NCBI GenBank assembly: GCA_025531455.1
Contig: JAMYHL010000010.1
Span: 248,001-312,000 of the forward strand
DNA length: 64,000 bases
Reading direction: 5' to 3'
Origin: Apiotrichum sp. Y4204
Lineage: Eukaryota; Basidiomycota; Tremellomycetes; Trichosporonales; Trichosporonaceae
Part shown: one piece after another, positions 24,482 through 35,017 of the stretch
Position numbering within the stretch: position 1 is the stretch's first letter
Layout: every line of letters starts with the position of its first letter
Made by a program: the position numbers and the translations under genes
Notes under the pieces: model-generated
The model's input: only the letters and a program-made list of their open reading frames with translations
The model's database searches: none
What the model was told of the DNA's origin: nothing

Positions 24482-27400
24482 ATGGACTTTGAGGACGAGG
24501 TCGACTGGGGCATGGGCGACGACGACGTCATCTCCCTTGGCGGAGACGACATTGCCCTCGACGGTGAGTACGAGCCGTAGCGAGTGCGAGTGTTTCGCAC
24601 GAGGCTTGAAGCCAGCGGAGCGGACATGAGTGCCCTGTGATAGTCGATGCTGCTCAGGACGTCCTACTAGGATGGCTGGTTGCGAGTCTGATAACTATCG
24701 CCTGATTTCCTAGCTCAACAGAGCGGAAAGAGGCAATCCCGATTCTATCCTCAAAAGTTGCGCATCTGACACTCGCTCCAGACGTCGCACCGGAGCCAGC
24801 CAAGCCCGCCGTCGCGAGCAAACCTGCTCCCTCCCCACCGAAATCGGCTGTGGAAGCACCAAAAGCCGCACCTGCAGCACCAGCAGAACCCCCGACTCGC
24901 CCCGCACCGCCCTCTGCTCCCCGCAGCGCGCCGTCCTCCCGCCCCGCTACCGCAGCCTCCTCTCCCGCAGCAGTACCCAAACCCCCATCACCACCTAACC
25001 ATAGCAATAGTCCCCGCCCACCGACCGGACCAGCTGCCGACCGCGGACGCCGCTCGACTCCCCTTGCCAACCAGGCGCCGCCCCCGCCGCAGCCCAGCCT
25101 GCCCGCCAAGGCAAGTATTCCTGCCGCCGGGTCTGACGGTCAGCCGGAGCGCGACCAGCGCAGCGAGCCACCAAGAGGGCCGAGGGGAAGCCGCGAGGCT
25201 GACGTGCGTGATATGCGTGATCGTGAACAGCGCGACCGTGGAATGCGCGACCAGCGCCAACAACGCGAGACGCAGCGCAACCCGGGACGCAACGTGCCTC
25301 TCCCCACTGGTCTTCCTCCCAAACCCCCATTGCTCTCGACGCGCAATCTCGGGGCGAACAACAACATGGCGACCTCGGCTGCGCTGCGCGATGCGCGGAA
25401 CACCCGGGATGACAGGCCGGTGGATAGGATAGACAGGGCCAACAAGGACAGGGAAAAGGAAAAGGAAACCGTCAAGGAGGATGACCGCCCTATTCTCACA
25501 CCAGCGGTCGCAAACGGCTCCCGCCCACCGGCCCGCCGCGAGCGTCGCGCAACGCCGTCAGACGATGCTGACGACGACCTCCCGCCAAACTGGCAGCGCG
25601 TGCTCTCCAACTCGACCGGAACATACTTTTACCACAACAGGGTGACAGGCGCAACGAGCTGGGACAAGCCTACCGCGGATGACGGAAAGAAGGATGAGAC
25701 GAAGACTGACTCTGATCACCCCTCGCATCGTGAACGACGCGACCAGGACAAGCCCGAGGACGCTGAGCAGCGTCCAGCACCTGCTGCACCTCGCAACGAC
25801 CGTGAGCGCCAGCCTCAGTCCCTCGGCAGCCTTCGGGATCGTCTTGGTGGGCGTCTCGCGGATAGGACTGACCGGCCTGCGCCCGGTTCACACTCGCCTC
25901 AGCGCCAGGAGGACGCTGCTCTCTCCTCAGAACCCAGCCGGCCGACGCCCCCTGTCCACCCGGACCGCGCCCGTAGTCTTCAAGCCGACCGCCCGGGGTT
26001 CCCTAGCGGACCGCGGAACGATGACAGAAGCTCCAGTACGTGTCCAACCATGCTGTCCCCAGCCGCCGAGCAACCGGCGTTCGTGTTCGCGTTTCGTGAG
26101 CGTCCTATTGCCATTTCCGTTTCGTGACGGTGTATGATCGTATAACACGACAAGCCGATGTGGGGCGTATCCCATGTTGTGAGCGTGAGACGCGCTTCCC
26201 GCGCGAAGCGAGTGTGCAGCACGAGGAATGCGGCCGAGAGTCGCCGCTTCAGACATTTAAAGTGCCCTTTCCATCGGGATCCCACCAGAAACCAACTCGC
26301 GCGGCTGGCCAAGTTTGAACTATGCTTATACGAAGACGCGACTCGCGCACGCAGCCCCACTCGCGCCCCGACTGGACCCCGAACGGACCGTGACCGCCGA
26401 GACCAACGCAGCGAGCGCAATGGACGGGACGACCATCGTGCAGACCGTGGCCCCGAGCGCAGCGACGGGTCCAATACCACACCGCCTCAAGCCACACAAC
26501 CTCAAGCTCCGCCGCAAGAGACCCCGTCTGACCGCCCGGCAGGTCCGCCGATCCACCCGAGCCGCGCGGCGGCCATGAACCCGATCCGAGACGGCCGACC
26601 AGGTGACCGCGGCCCGCCGCGCGATATGCGCAATGGACCCCGCGGGGGATTCCGCGATGGTCGAGATGGACGGGACGGACCCCGGGATCTTCGTGACGGT
26701 CCACGTGATGGACCCCTGCCAGGTCTCCGCGATGGGCCTCGTGAAGGGCCCCGTGACTTGCCTCGTGATGGGCCTTCCAACGCCCCACTTCCGCCCCGCG
26801 CATGGGGTCCTGGCTCCGTCAACGACCACCGTCAAGGTTTCCGCCGTGACGAGCCAGCTGGGCGGTGGCCCCGGCGTGATGCGCCCAACGGCCCTGACCG
26901 TGGCGAGCGGAGGTGGGAAACCAGGCCGGATGACAGGCAGGTTGGCAGACAGGAAGGAAAGCAGGATGGAAGGACGGAGAGACAAGACAAGCCGGCAACG
27001 AAGATCGACACAGCCCCCGTGGCTTCACTGACTCTGAATGGGTCCTCCAACCCGCCACCAGCTGTGCCACCCGCCAGTGCCAACGGCCCATCTGACGGCG
27101 CAGGCAAAGAGTCTGAGGCTGCGCGTCGCGCCCGTCTCCGCGAGGAGGCGGAGGCTGCGCTTGCCACCCTCAGGCGTATCGAGGCGGAGGCAGCCGATGT
27201 GTTGGCACCAGAGGAGGCGCAGAAGCTGAAGGAGCGGGCGACCACATCGGATGAGCGAAAGCCGGAGGCAAAGCCCGAGGCCGTGGCGGAGGCTAGGAGC
27301 GGTGCGGAGAAGACAGATGCGGAGCCGAGTGGACGGAACGAGGTGGCGACCGTCAATGCCATCGACAGTCGCGATCGCGAGCGCTCGACTTCCTCTCGCC

Positions 27401-28162
27401 GCGGCCACGGACGAGGCCGTGATCGTGGTGGCGACCGTGGTGGCGACCGTGGCGCGCCGTTCCGCCAGCCACTCGGCCCGCCGCCAAACGGTCCCGTTGG
27501 ATTCGGACGCGATGCCCCGCGCCAGCCCCCAGCACCCACCGGCGCTGTTGGACGACCGGATACCCTTGAACGCCGGCGCTCGCGCTCCCCGCAGCCGCGG
27601 TACGGCCCCAACGCGCCCGGTGCGCGCCGCGAACGCTCACCTGGCCGGGACACCTGGCAACAGCGCGACAACCGCATGGGTAACCGTGGTGGGCCGGGCA
27701 TGCCGGGCATGCCGGGCAACGACCGCCGCGTACAGGGCCAGGACAAGCCGTCCTCGCCGTCGCCGTACTCGTTCAAAGACTTACCCGAGGGCTACGACCG
27801 GTACATCCCTGGTGCTGGAGGTGACCGCGAGCGTGAACGCGAGCGGCCACGGGACCAGCGCGGCGACAGGGACCGCAACCGCCGAGACCGCGGCGACCGG
27901 CGAGACCAACGTGACCAGCGCGACCAACGTGATCAACGTGACCAGCGCGACATGCCCGACCGCGGCCCGGAGCGACCGGGCAAGCGTCCCCTCGAGGGCG
28001 CGATGTATCCAGTGAGTTACAGGACTAGTACAAACTGACGTGCAGGACGCAGAAAAGCGCATGCGCTCGCCGAACGCTGGAGGTGGTGTTGGCGGCGCTG
28101 TACCCGGAGAGAGCTGGGGCGAACGGCGAGAGCGTGAGATGCGGGAGAGGGAGCGGCGGTAG
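24482..28162 (+). CDS. WW-domain protein rich in Arg/Asp/Gly/Pro
   Basis: Exons: 24482-24563, 24782-26035, 26336-28011 and 28046-28162, giving 1042 residues. The third acceptor is the least certain: the 300-nt intron 26036-26335 has donor GTACGT, and only an AAG acceptor at 26335 keeps frame with the clearly coding downstream exon. The N-terminus is acidic (MDFEDEVDWGMGDDD). One WW domain lies at about residues 291-325 (LPPNWQRVLSNSTGTYFYHN, then SWDKP), with both signature Trp and the Tyr-Phe-Tyr core, so it should bind Pro-rich ligands. The rest is low complexity: Pro/Ala-rich, RDGPR and RDQ repeats, an RRRSRSP patch and an Arg/Glu-rich C-terminus. The mix suggests pre-mRNA processing or transcription (inference). 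A helical EAARRARLREEAEAAL segment lies at about residue 690. Confidence 0.8.
27907..27951 (+). repeat. 9-bp coding repeat (RDQ)n
   Basis: Five near-perfect nonamers (CGTGACCAG/CGCGACCAA variants) encode RDQRDQRDQRDQRDQ near the C-terminus of the WW protein. Synonymous differences between units show it is not freshly expanded. Confidence 0.85.
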
Positions 28163-28758
28163 TCGTAGATGGGTGTATGCATCGTTGTTTCCATCATAAA
28201 CGCGGTGTCGCGTATCGCCGGGTGGAGGCCGTGGAGGTGGAGCCATGGGCCATGCGTATCCCATGCACGGACCATTCCTGACTCACGTGCGGCATGCTCT
28301 GTCCGCATCCGCCCATCCGCGCAACGTCACCCCCCCGCGCTCAGAGGGGTCTAGATCTCTGCGCTGCTCGACGTGGTCGGAGACGCGGAGACAACCAGAC
28401 AACCACAAAGACAGAGACAAGAGACAAGGGATTACAAGCTAGCTTATACAAGAGAGGGGGGGAACCACAGACCACTCCATCTCTGATCAAGCTATCAACA
28501 ACACACAGCACAGCACTCTCTCAGCACTAAAATCCCCCCACATCCCCGCTCCGCCCGCCTACATCCCATACGGCCAGTGCCAGTCCGCCAGTCTCCGCCC
28601 GCTGCGCCGTGCGCAGCTCCACGCTGACCTCCAGATAGAGCGAGCGAAACAGATACAGATACAGCGGATACGGATACGGATACGGATATCGTCTCTAGAC
28701 CCGTAGACGGCTAGACCCCCTTCTTCTATCCTCCCCCCTCCAGCACTCCCATCCCACC
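28163..28758. promoter_or_regulatory. Intergenic region with promoter of the TBC gene
   Basis: About 600 bp between two plus-strand genes. It contains an ACAGAT/ATACGG hexamer run (about 28648-28690) and pyrimidine-rich DNA just before the TBC-gene ATG. No other gene is seen. Confidence 0.5.
28648..28690. repeat. ATACGG / ATACAG hexamer repeat
   Basis: About seven tandem hexamers with drift from ACAGAT to ATACGG, 70-110 bp upstream of the TBC-gene start. Confidence 0.75.
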
Positions 28759-31700
28759 ATGTCCCTCCCGCTCCACCTGCGCGCGTACACGGAGAAGACA
28801 AAGGACGAGCTCCTGCGCGACTTTTTCAACGCCCCCTTCCCCGACCAGCTGCCCGCCCCCTCCGAGCCCGCCGTCACTGTCAAGCCGGCCGCCAGGCGGG
28901 GCGGGAGCGTCGCCGGGCTGCAGAGCATGGATATCAGTGCGGTCCTCTCCGTCGAGGGGAAAGAGGACGTTTATGTGAGTTCTGGAGTAATCGTAACCGC
29001 GCTTGGATCCCACAGCTCACTTTCCAGGCGGGCAAGCTCTCGCTCCTGCCCCCGTTCCTGTGCTTCATCTCCAACGACCGCCGCTCGTGCCGCTGCACGC
29101 TGCCGCTGTACACTGTCCGCCGCGTCGAGCGGTGAGTAGCCGACCGAGCAGCTGCCATCTTGAGGCGACCAAGCTGCCCCCCGACTCGCTACATTTGCTG
29201 ATTACAGGTTAAACTCGCGGGCGGGCGTGTTCGCCCTCTCCCTCGCGACATGGCACGGCATGCGCATCGTTAGTACCCCGCCGAGGCTGACACTAATGGC
29301 AGATCCTCCAGCTCACCAGCCTCCTCCCGACCGCAGAACACTTTGCGATCCTCCTCCGCGACGCGCTCAAGTCCCAGGTATGTGTGCAGTGGGGAGAGTT
29401 GCGAGGTCGTGCGTGGTAGGAGATGCGAGTGTGGGAGATATGGGTATTGCTGCTGCTCGGGATTGCTGGTAGCTGGCGTCCTACGGCTAATGTTGCCATA
29501 CAACGTCCAACTCTGTGCTGCGTAACGCAGACGCGATAGTATTGCGAGCGTAGGCTACCCAGCGACTCCCCTCGACTCCTCTTTCCGCGCAAAACCCTCC
29601 CCAGACAGCCGCCCAGACTCAAGCTCACCCCCAGCTCGCGGAGATGAAGGCGCTCAAGGGCTTCCTTCCCTCGCTGTACTCTGAATATCTCCTGAACTCT
29701 GGCGCGACCTCTCCGCGGCGGGAGGTCCCCGAGGCACAGCTCATCGCGACCGAGACGGCCGAGGGCGAGGGCGACCTGCGCGGACCCGGCGGCGAGAACC
29801 GCGGGACGTACGAGCGCGGCCTAGGCGAGAAATTCGGGTTTCCAGGCGACGCGCGCAAGATGCGCGAGCGCAGCAAGATGAAGCTCTGGCGCGACTACTT
29901 TGTCGTCCATGGACGGAACATGACCCGTGAGAGAGAGCGGAGAATGTAGCTGACGGCAGTGCTCCGGTATCCGCCCTTCCAGCGCCTGCTCCAGGTCGGC
30001 CTGCCCAGCAGGCTGCGTGGCGAGCTGTGGGAGGTCATGTCGGGTTCTATCTGTATGTGCAGCTGGGGTGTCCCGGTTTAGCTGACACCAGACCTCCGCT
30101 TTGCGAATCCCCAGACGTACCAGCTGCTGCTGTCTGAGAACGCGGGCAAGAGCTCGCAGTCGACAGACGAGATTGAAAAGGACCTGAACCGCTCGTTACC
30201 AGAGTACAAGGCGTACCAGACGGAGGAGGGACTCGCGCGGCTCCGGCGCGTGCTTGTCGCATACTCGTTCCGCAACCCTGAACTCGGATACTGCCAGGCG
30301 CTCAACATTGTCGTTGCTGGTCTGCTCATCTACATGTCCGAGGAGCAGGCGTTCTGGCTCCTCGAGGTGCTCTGCGACCGGATACTGCCGGGCTACTACT
30401 CGCCGTCGATGGAGGGCACGCTGCTTGACCAGCGCGTGTTCGAGTCGCTCGTGAAACGCTGCCTGCCGATGATCCACGACCACTTCCGGTCCGTGGATGT
30501 GCAGATCTCCGTCGCGTCCCTCCCGTGGTTCCTCTCCCTGTACATCAACTCGCTCCCGCTCATCTTTGCGTTCCGCATCGTCGACTGTGTTCTCGCCATG
30601 GGCGTCAAGGTGCTGTTCCAGATTGGCCTCGCAATCCTCAAAATCAACGGCGAGGCGCTGCTCGAAGTCACCGACGACGGCATGTTTATCAACCTGATGC
30701 GCAACTACTTTTCCACGATCGGCGACTCTGCGCACCCGACGCACCCGGACCCGCGCGTCCGCAACATTACAAACTTTCAGGAGCTGCTGGTCGTCGCGTT
30801 CCGCGAGTTCAACGTCATCACCGACGAGACGATCACGAGCGAGCGCCGCAGGCTGCGCGCGATCATTGCCGACGAGATTGAAAAGTTTTCCAAGCGCGCG
30901 GCCGTGCGCAACCTCCGCAACGTTGGGCGGTTTAGCAAGGAGCAGGTCGGGATCGTGTACGACCACTACTTTAATGCTGTTTGTGCGGCTGCTGGAAGCG
31001 AGTCGATTACGCCAAACGAAGACCAGATTGTCGAGCAGCCCCGCCTCACGGTCGACTCGCAGGGGCGCGTCGAGACCCGCATAGACCAGCGCACGTTCAA
31101 GATCCTCCTCGCTGACGTGTGTACCTGGGCGCGCGAGGAGACGGTCACCACCAACGCGTTCATGCAGCGCACCGAGCGGCGTATTGCGGACCACGAGCTG
31201 ATTGATCGGTGGGTGAAGTGTTAGGATTCTACTGACGGCAGTCTCTTCTACGCATGGGACTCGCAGAAGGTCGGCACGCTGTCGCTGCAGGATGTGGTCA
31301 TGGGTCTCGACCGCGTCATGTCTGGCGGGCTGATGGAGTCGATAGAGTGGTTCTTTGAGCTGCACGACAAGGACGGAGACGGGTATCTGACAAAGGACGA
31401 GGTCATCCGTCTCTCCGAGTCGCTGCTTTTCATCTTCCGCAACGAGCCGGGAGATATTTATCTTGCCGCTGTCTCGCGCTTCATCCTGAACGCGTACGAG
31501 TTTGGCGACGCGACCGCCCCCGAGACGTCCCTCCCAGCGGTGCAGGAGACGGGGACGTCTGACGAAAAGACGGCGTCGGAATCCCGCGAACACTCAAACG
31601 CAACCCTCGGCCCACACAACCTCCCGTACCTCTCGCTGGCGACGTTCCGCATGGTCGTGCTCGCCGACGAGCTGCTCGAGAGCTTCTTCGGGCACGACCT

Positions 31701-32573
31701 CGCGGCATCGTTCCAGCTCGAGGACAACGAGGAGGTCGACTACCACAAGACCCACGCCAAGCCGGACGGTCTCCTGGGCGGTCTCGTGAACCTGGTTGTG
31801 AATGACGAGTGAGTCCCAAGCTATCTATCCTCCTTTGAGCTGCCCTTCTCTGACACCAGAAACAAATCGCGCTTCAACCGTCTCGCGGACGGCATAGGAT
31901 CCGCACTGGGCAAGCACGCCGAGTGGCGCAAGCCATCGCTCTCCAAGGCCGACCCGAATGCACCCGTGCCGGTGGAGGTACGCGCGCGCGAGTCGCTCCT
32001 CACGCCCTCGCAGCAGCGTCTGCGGAGTGCGTCCACCACGTCGCAAGCCTCGATCAAGACGAGCGCGAGCGTCAGCACAGTGGGCACATCTGCGTCAATT
32101 TCCGACGCGCGCTCACCCGACGTCGAGCGCCGAATGCGCGAGGAGAGCGAGATGGTGCGTGCCGCCCAGGAGGCGGTCATGCACCGGCCCAACTTTGCAA
32201 TCGACGCGATTGGCGACAGCGACGGCGAGGACGAGGGCGGCGAGGACGACGCGGGCGTCATGGCCGAGGTCGAGGCGTTCCTCAAAGCACACGGCGGCGC
32301 GGATGATGAGAATGCCGTCAAGGGCGAGCAGAAGAAGGCTGCCTTGGGTGAGTCTTAGTGTTAAGCGTGAGCGCGACTGCATCCATGACGCGTTCGCGTC
32401 GGTCGGTGCGGCAGTAATCACCGCGCCACGGCGTGATACGCTGCGCCACATTTTCTTTGTTTCATTTTGCATAATTACTGACTCCAGACCTCCTTACGGC
32501 GGACACGATCGGCACGCCGACGACACCGATCGCCCGGCGAGCAACGGGGTCGGGGAGCCTCGTCGACCTTTGA
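28759..32573 (+). CDS. GRAM-TBC-EF-hand Rab GTPase-activating protein (Gyp2/Mdr1, TBC1D9-like)
   Basis: Speeds GTP hydrolysis by Rab GTPases. Ten exons: 28759-28974, 29016-29131, 29208-29268, 29303-29377, 29605-29926, 29960-30052, 30092-31208, 31242-31808, 31860-32347 and 32488-32573, giving 1046 residues. All junctions keep frame and have GT..AG ends, mostly with CTGAC branch points. A GRAM-like domain lies at about 60-157 (TFQAGKLSLLPPFLCFISND). The TBC domain, about 270-520, has both catalytic fingers: R328 in IEKDLNRSLPE and Q363 in LGYCQALN, so it should be active. A canonical EF-hand loop DKDGDGYLTKDE spans 709-720, after a degenerate first hand near 672-684. The C-terminus is Ser-rich and acidic. 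Order and motifs match yeast Mdr1/Gyp2 and human TBC1D8/9. Confidence 0.93.
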
Positions 32574-35017
32574 GCTGTCTATATCGGTGTGGGATGCATG
32601 TATGGTGATAGAGTGCGAGGGATGCACACAGGGGGATAGAGAGTCTGGGCCCGACTGTGATGATCAAAACGGGGTGCATGAGAGGTATCGGCGGGGTGTG
32701 GCCTCTGTCTCACTTTGAGCCTGGAATCATGTACAGCAGCTGCGTGGCGGGCCGGACGCCACATTTGGGGGTTGGGGCCCACAATACCGTGAGGCCATAA
32801 GGGTCAGTCAGGCTGGCGTCGCAGCATCTCAGCGTCGCAGCTGTTACAGCTCGCGCCGGCGCGCAGCGAGGCGCAATCTCAGGAATCAGGAAATGATAAT
32901 TTACAGTCACTTGTCATGCTTGTCAGCCCCCCCTGGTGATGGAGGCGGCGTGGGGAGGGGGAGAGGGGACGCGACTTGCGACAAGAGTTTATTAGAGGGG
33001 GGCCGGGGGGTGAGATACTGAATTGCTCCATTTTAGCCTTTCTAGCCATCCTTGCAGGCTGCGTATATGCCAAGCACAGATGCACAGTCGGGAGTAGGGG
33101 AGTGTACTGTATATCGCCTCCTGTCCTCTTGGAGCTTGAGAAAGGAGGATCGAGGATCGAGGATTGGGGGCTGGACGGTCAGAGATCAGAGAGATTCCAC
33201 GAAGATCAATCAATCATGTCCAGCCGTCTGGTTGCGTCGAGAAGAGATCCAAGATTCCAAGAGCTGCGAGATGATAAAGTAATAATGCCCATGCCCATCT
33301 CGACAACCCCCTTCAGCATCCAGGCCATCCAGCTCATCATCCCTAGCTCCCCCCATCCCATCCCTGTGATCTGATCATCGAGTATATCCAGTACCCCGGA
33401 AACCCATTTCCCTACAAGCGACTCGCCGCGTCCTCTCTCTCTCTCCAACCCTGTATATATATACACACATCTACCCTGTGTGTGGGGTGTTTCGTCTCCA
33501 GACACCAGGGACCGGGCCGCAAGAGGAAAAGAGGAGAGGGTAGCGAGCACATTGCATCCAGCAGCAGCGAGAAAAGGGGGTGCGACTGCGACGAGAAGCG
33601 ACAAGTGGATCAAGTGAACACGAACAAGCCATAAGGAAAGAGAGACCTCGAGCACCAGAACGAGCACGCCCATCGCATCTCTCTCGTCCCATTCCTCAGT
33701 CTCTCATTCCTGTCTCGTACTGTCTTTTCTTGTCGCTCATTTTCTCATCCATTCCCATATTCCCATCTTTCATCGCAATCTCATCTCAATCTCCTGACAG
33801 CCGGTCTGTCTCTTTCATTTCTCGATCTCCGTTTCCAGAAAAAGAGCATTTAGAGTTTCAACAGCAGCGTTCACCGCCAGCACCTCCCCGTTCCAACTCC
33901 CAGCACTCTGCATCGTCGCGCAGCGCGTGGCCTCTCGGCATATCTGCATTTCTGGCGTACTGTTTCCCCCGCCCCCCCCCGCTGTATACAGAAACAGTAC
34001 GGCGTCTCATCTCAGCCCGCCTACTGCTTTCGCCTGCCTGCAATCTGCAACATACCCCCGACCCCTTCTGCCCCTCTCTCGGCCCCTGTCTCTCGGCATC
34101 CCGGCCATCCGCAACGTACCTCCACCGTCGCAGCACGCGCACCAGTAGTAGTGCTGTGTATAACACCTCGGTGGAATCTATCTGTGTGGTTACGTCCTTG
34201 TTGTTGTTGCGTGGGCCGTGGCGTTGGATAGCGCGGGAATTGCTGTATTTCGCGAGCACCGCCTTCAAAGCTGCCCATTTCGGGTGCACTTGTGACCTTG
34301 CCTCCGGTACAATCCACGGCATTCCAAGAAGAAGCTCTACGATCTCAAAGGCATTCTGCGACATCCTGTGCGCTTTTGAGGCGGTACTCTAAGCAATTCC
34401 AGCAGAATAGTGCGGGAGTACTGCTTTTACTCCTTTCTCATTGTCATCACAGCCATCGTGCATCGTGGTCATTCGTGGTTCCCAGGCAGCCGGTTCTGCA
34501 CAGGAATACACACACAAGGAATAAGAAATCACAGTTCTTCATCTCCACCCAACAAGCACAAGCTCTGGGCGCGCACCTTTCAGCCCTTTGGAACACAGCA
34601 GCACTACCGACGACACAAGTCGACAACAAGGAACTCAAGGCGTAAACCCTATTCCCCTTTCACCACTCCTCCCGCTACTTCATCCCCTCCTCTTCCCGTC
34701 GCTCTCGTCGGCTCGTCAGGTAGCCTTCTATCTGCGCTCGCCCCCCTCGCCCCTCGCTCCCTCCCCCGTTGTGGACACCGTTTCCTTGAAGCGACCACAC
34801 TCCTCCATCCCACGCTCTCCCATTGTTTCATCAACGCTTTCTCAACACACGCCGCTCCCCGTCATCGACTCTCTACATCGTTTGACGTTCCCATTCCCGG
34901 CCCACTCGCGCCCACGCCGTACACTGGCGACACGAGAACACGACCACCACTGACGCCGACAAGGAGGAACAAAGAACGTCGTCGATACCCACTCTTCCCT
35001 CCGCGCACCTCCTCACC
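32574..35017. promoter_or_regulatory. Long upstream region or leader of the membrane-protein gene
   Basis: 2.4 kb with no supported gene. A TATATATATA box at 33454-33463, preceded by a CT run, is followed by about 1.5 kb of plus-strand pyrimidine-rich DNA up to the ATG at 35018. That looks like a long 5' leader, possibly with introns. Open frames inside it (33580-34392, 34410-35021) are Ser/Pro/Leu-rich and look like translated CT-rich DNA rather than genes. Confidence 0.5.
33454..33463 (+). promoter_or_regulatory. TATA-like element
   Basis: TATATATATA just after a CTCTCTCTCT run. It could set the start of a long transcript for the gene at 35018, but it is 1.55 kb upstream of that ATG, so the link is inference. 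Confidence 0.35.

Noticed and set aside
30196..31593. 465-codon minus-strand frame
   Set aside because: It mirrors the TBC domain exons, whose motifs and splice sites are clear on the plus strand.
33580..34392. 270-codon plus-strand frame rich in Ser/Pro/Leu
   Set aside because: It looks like translated CT-rich leader DNA, with no signal, domain or splice support.
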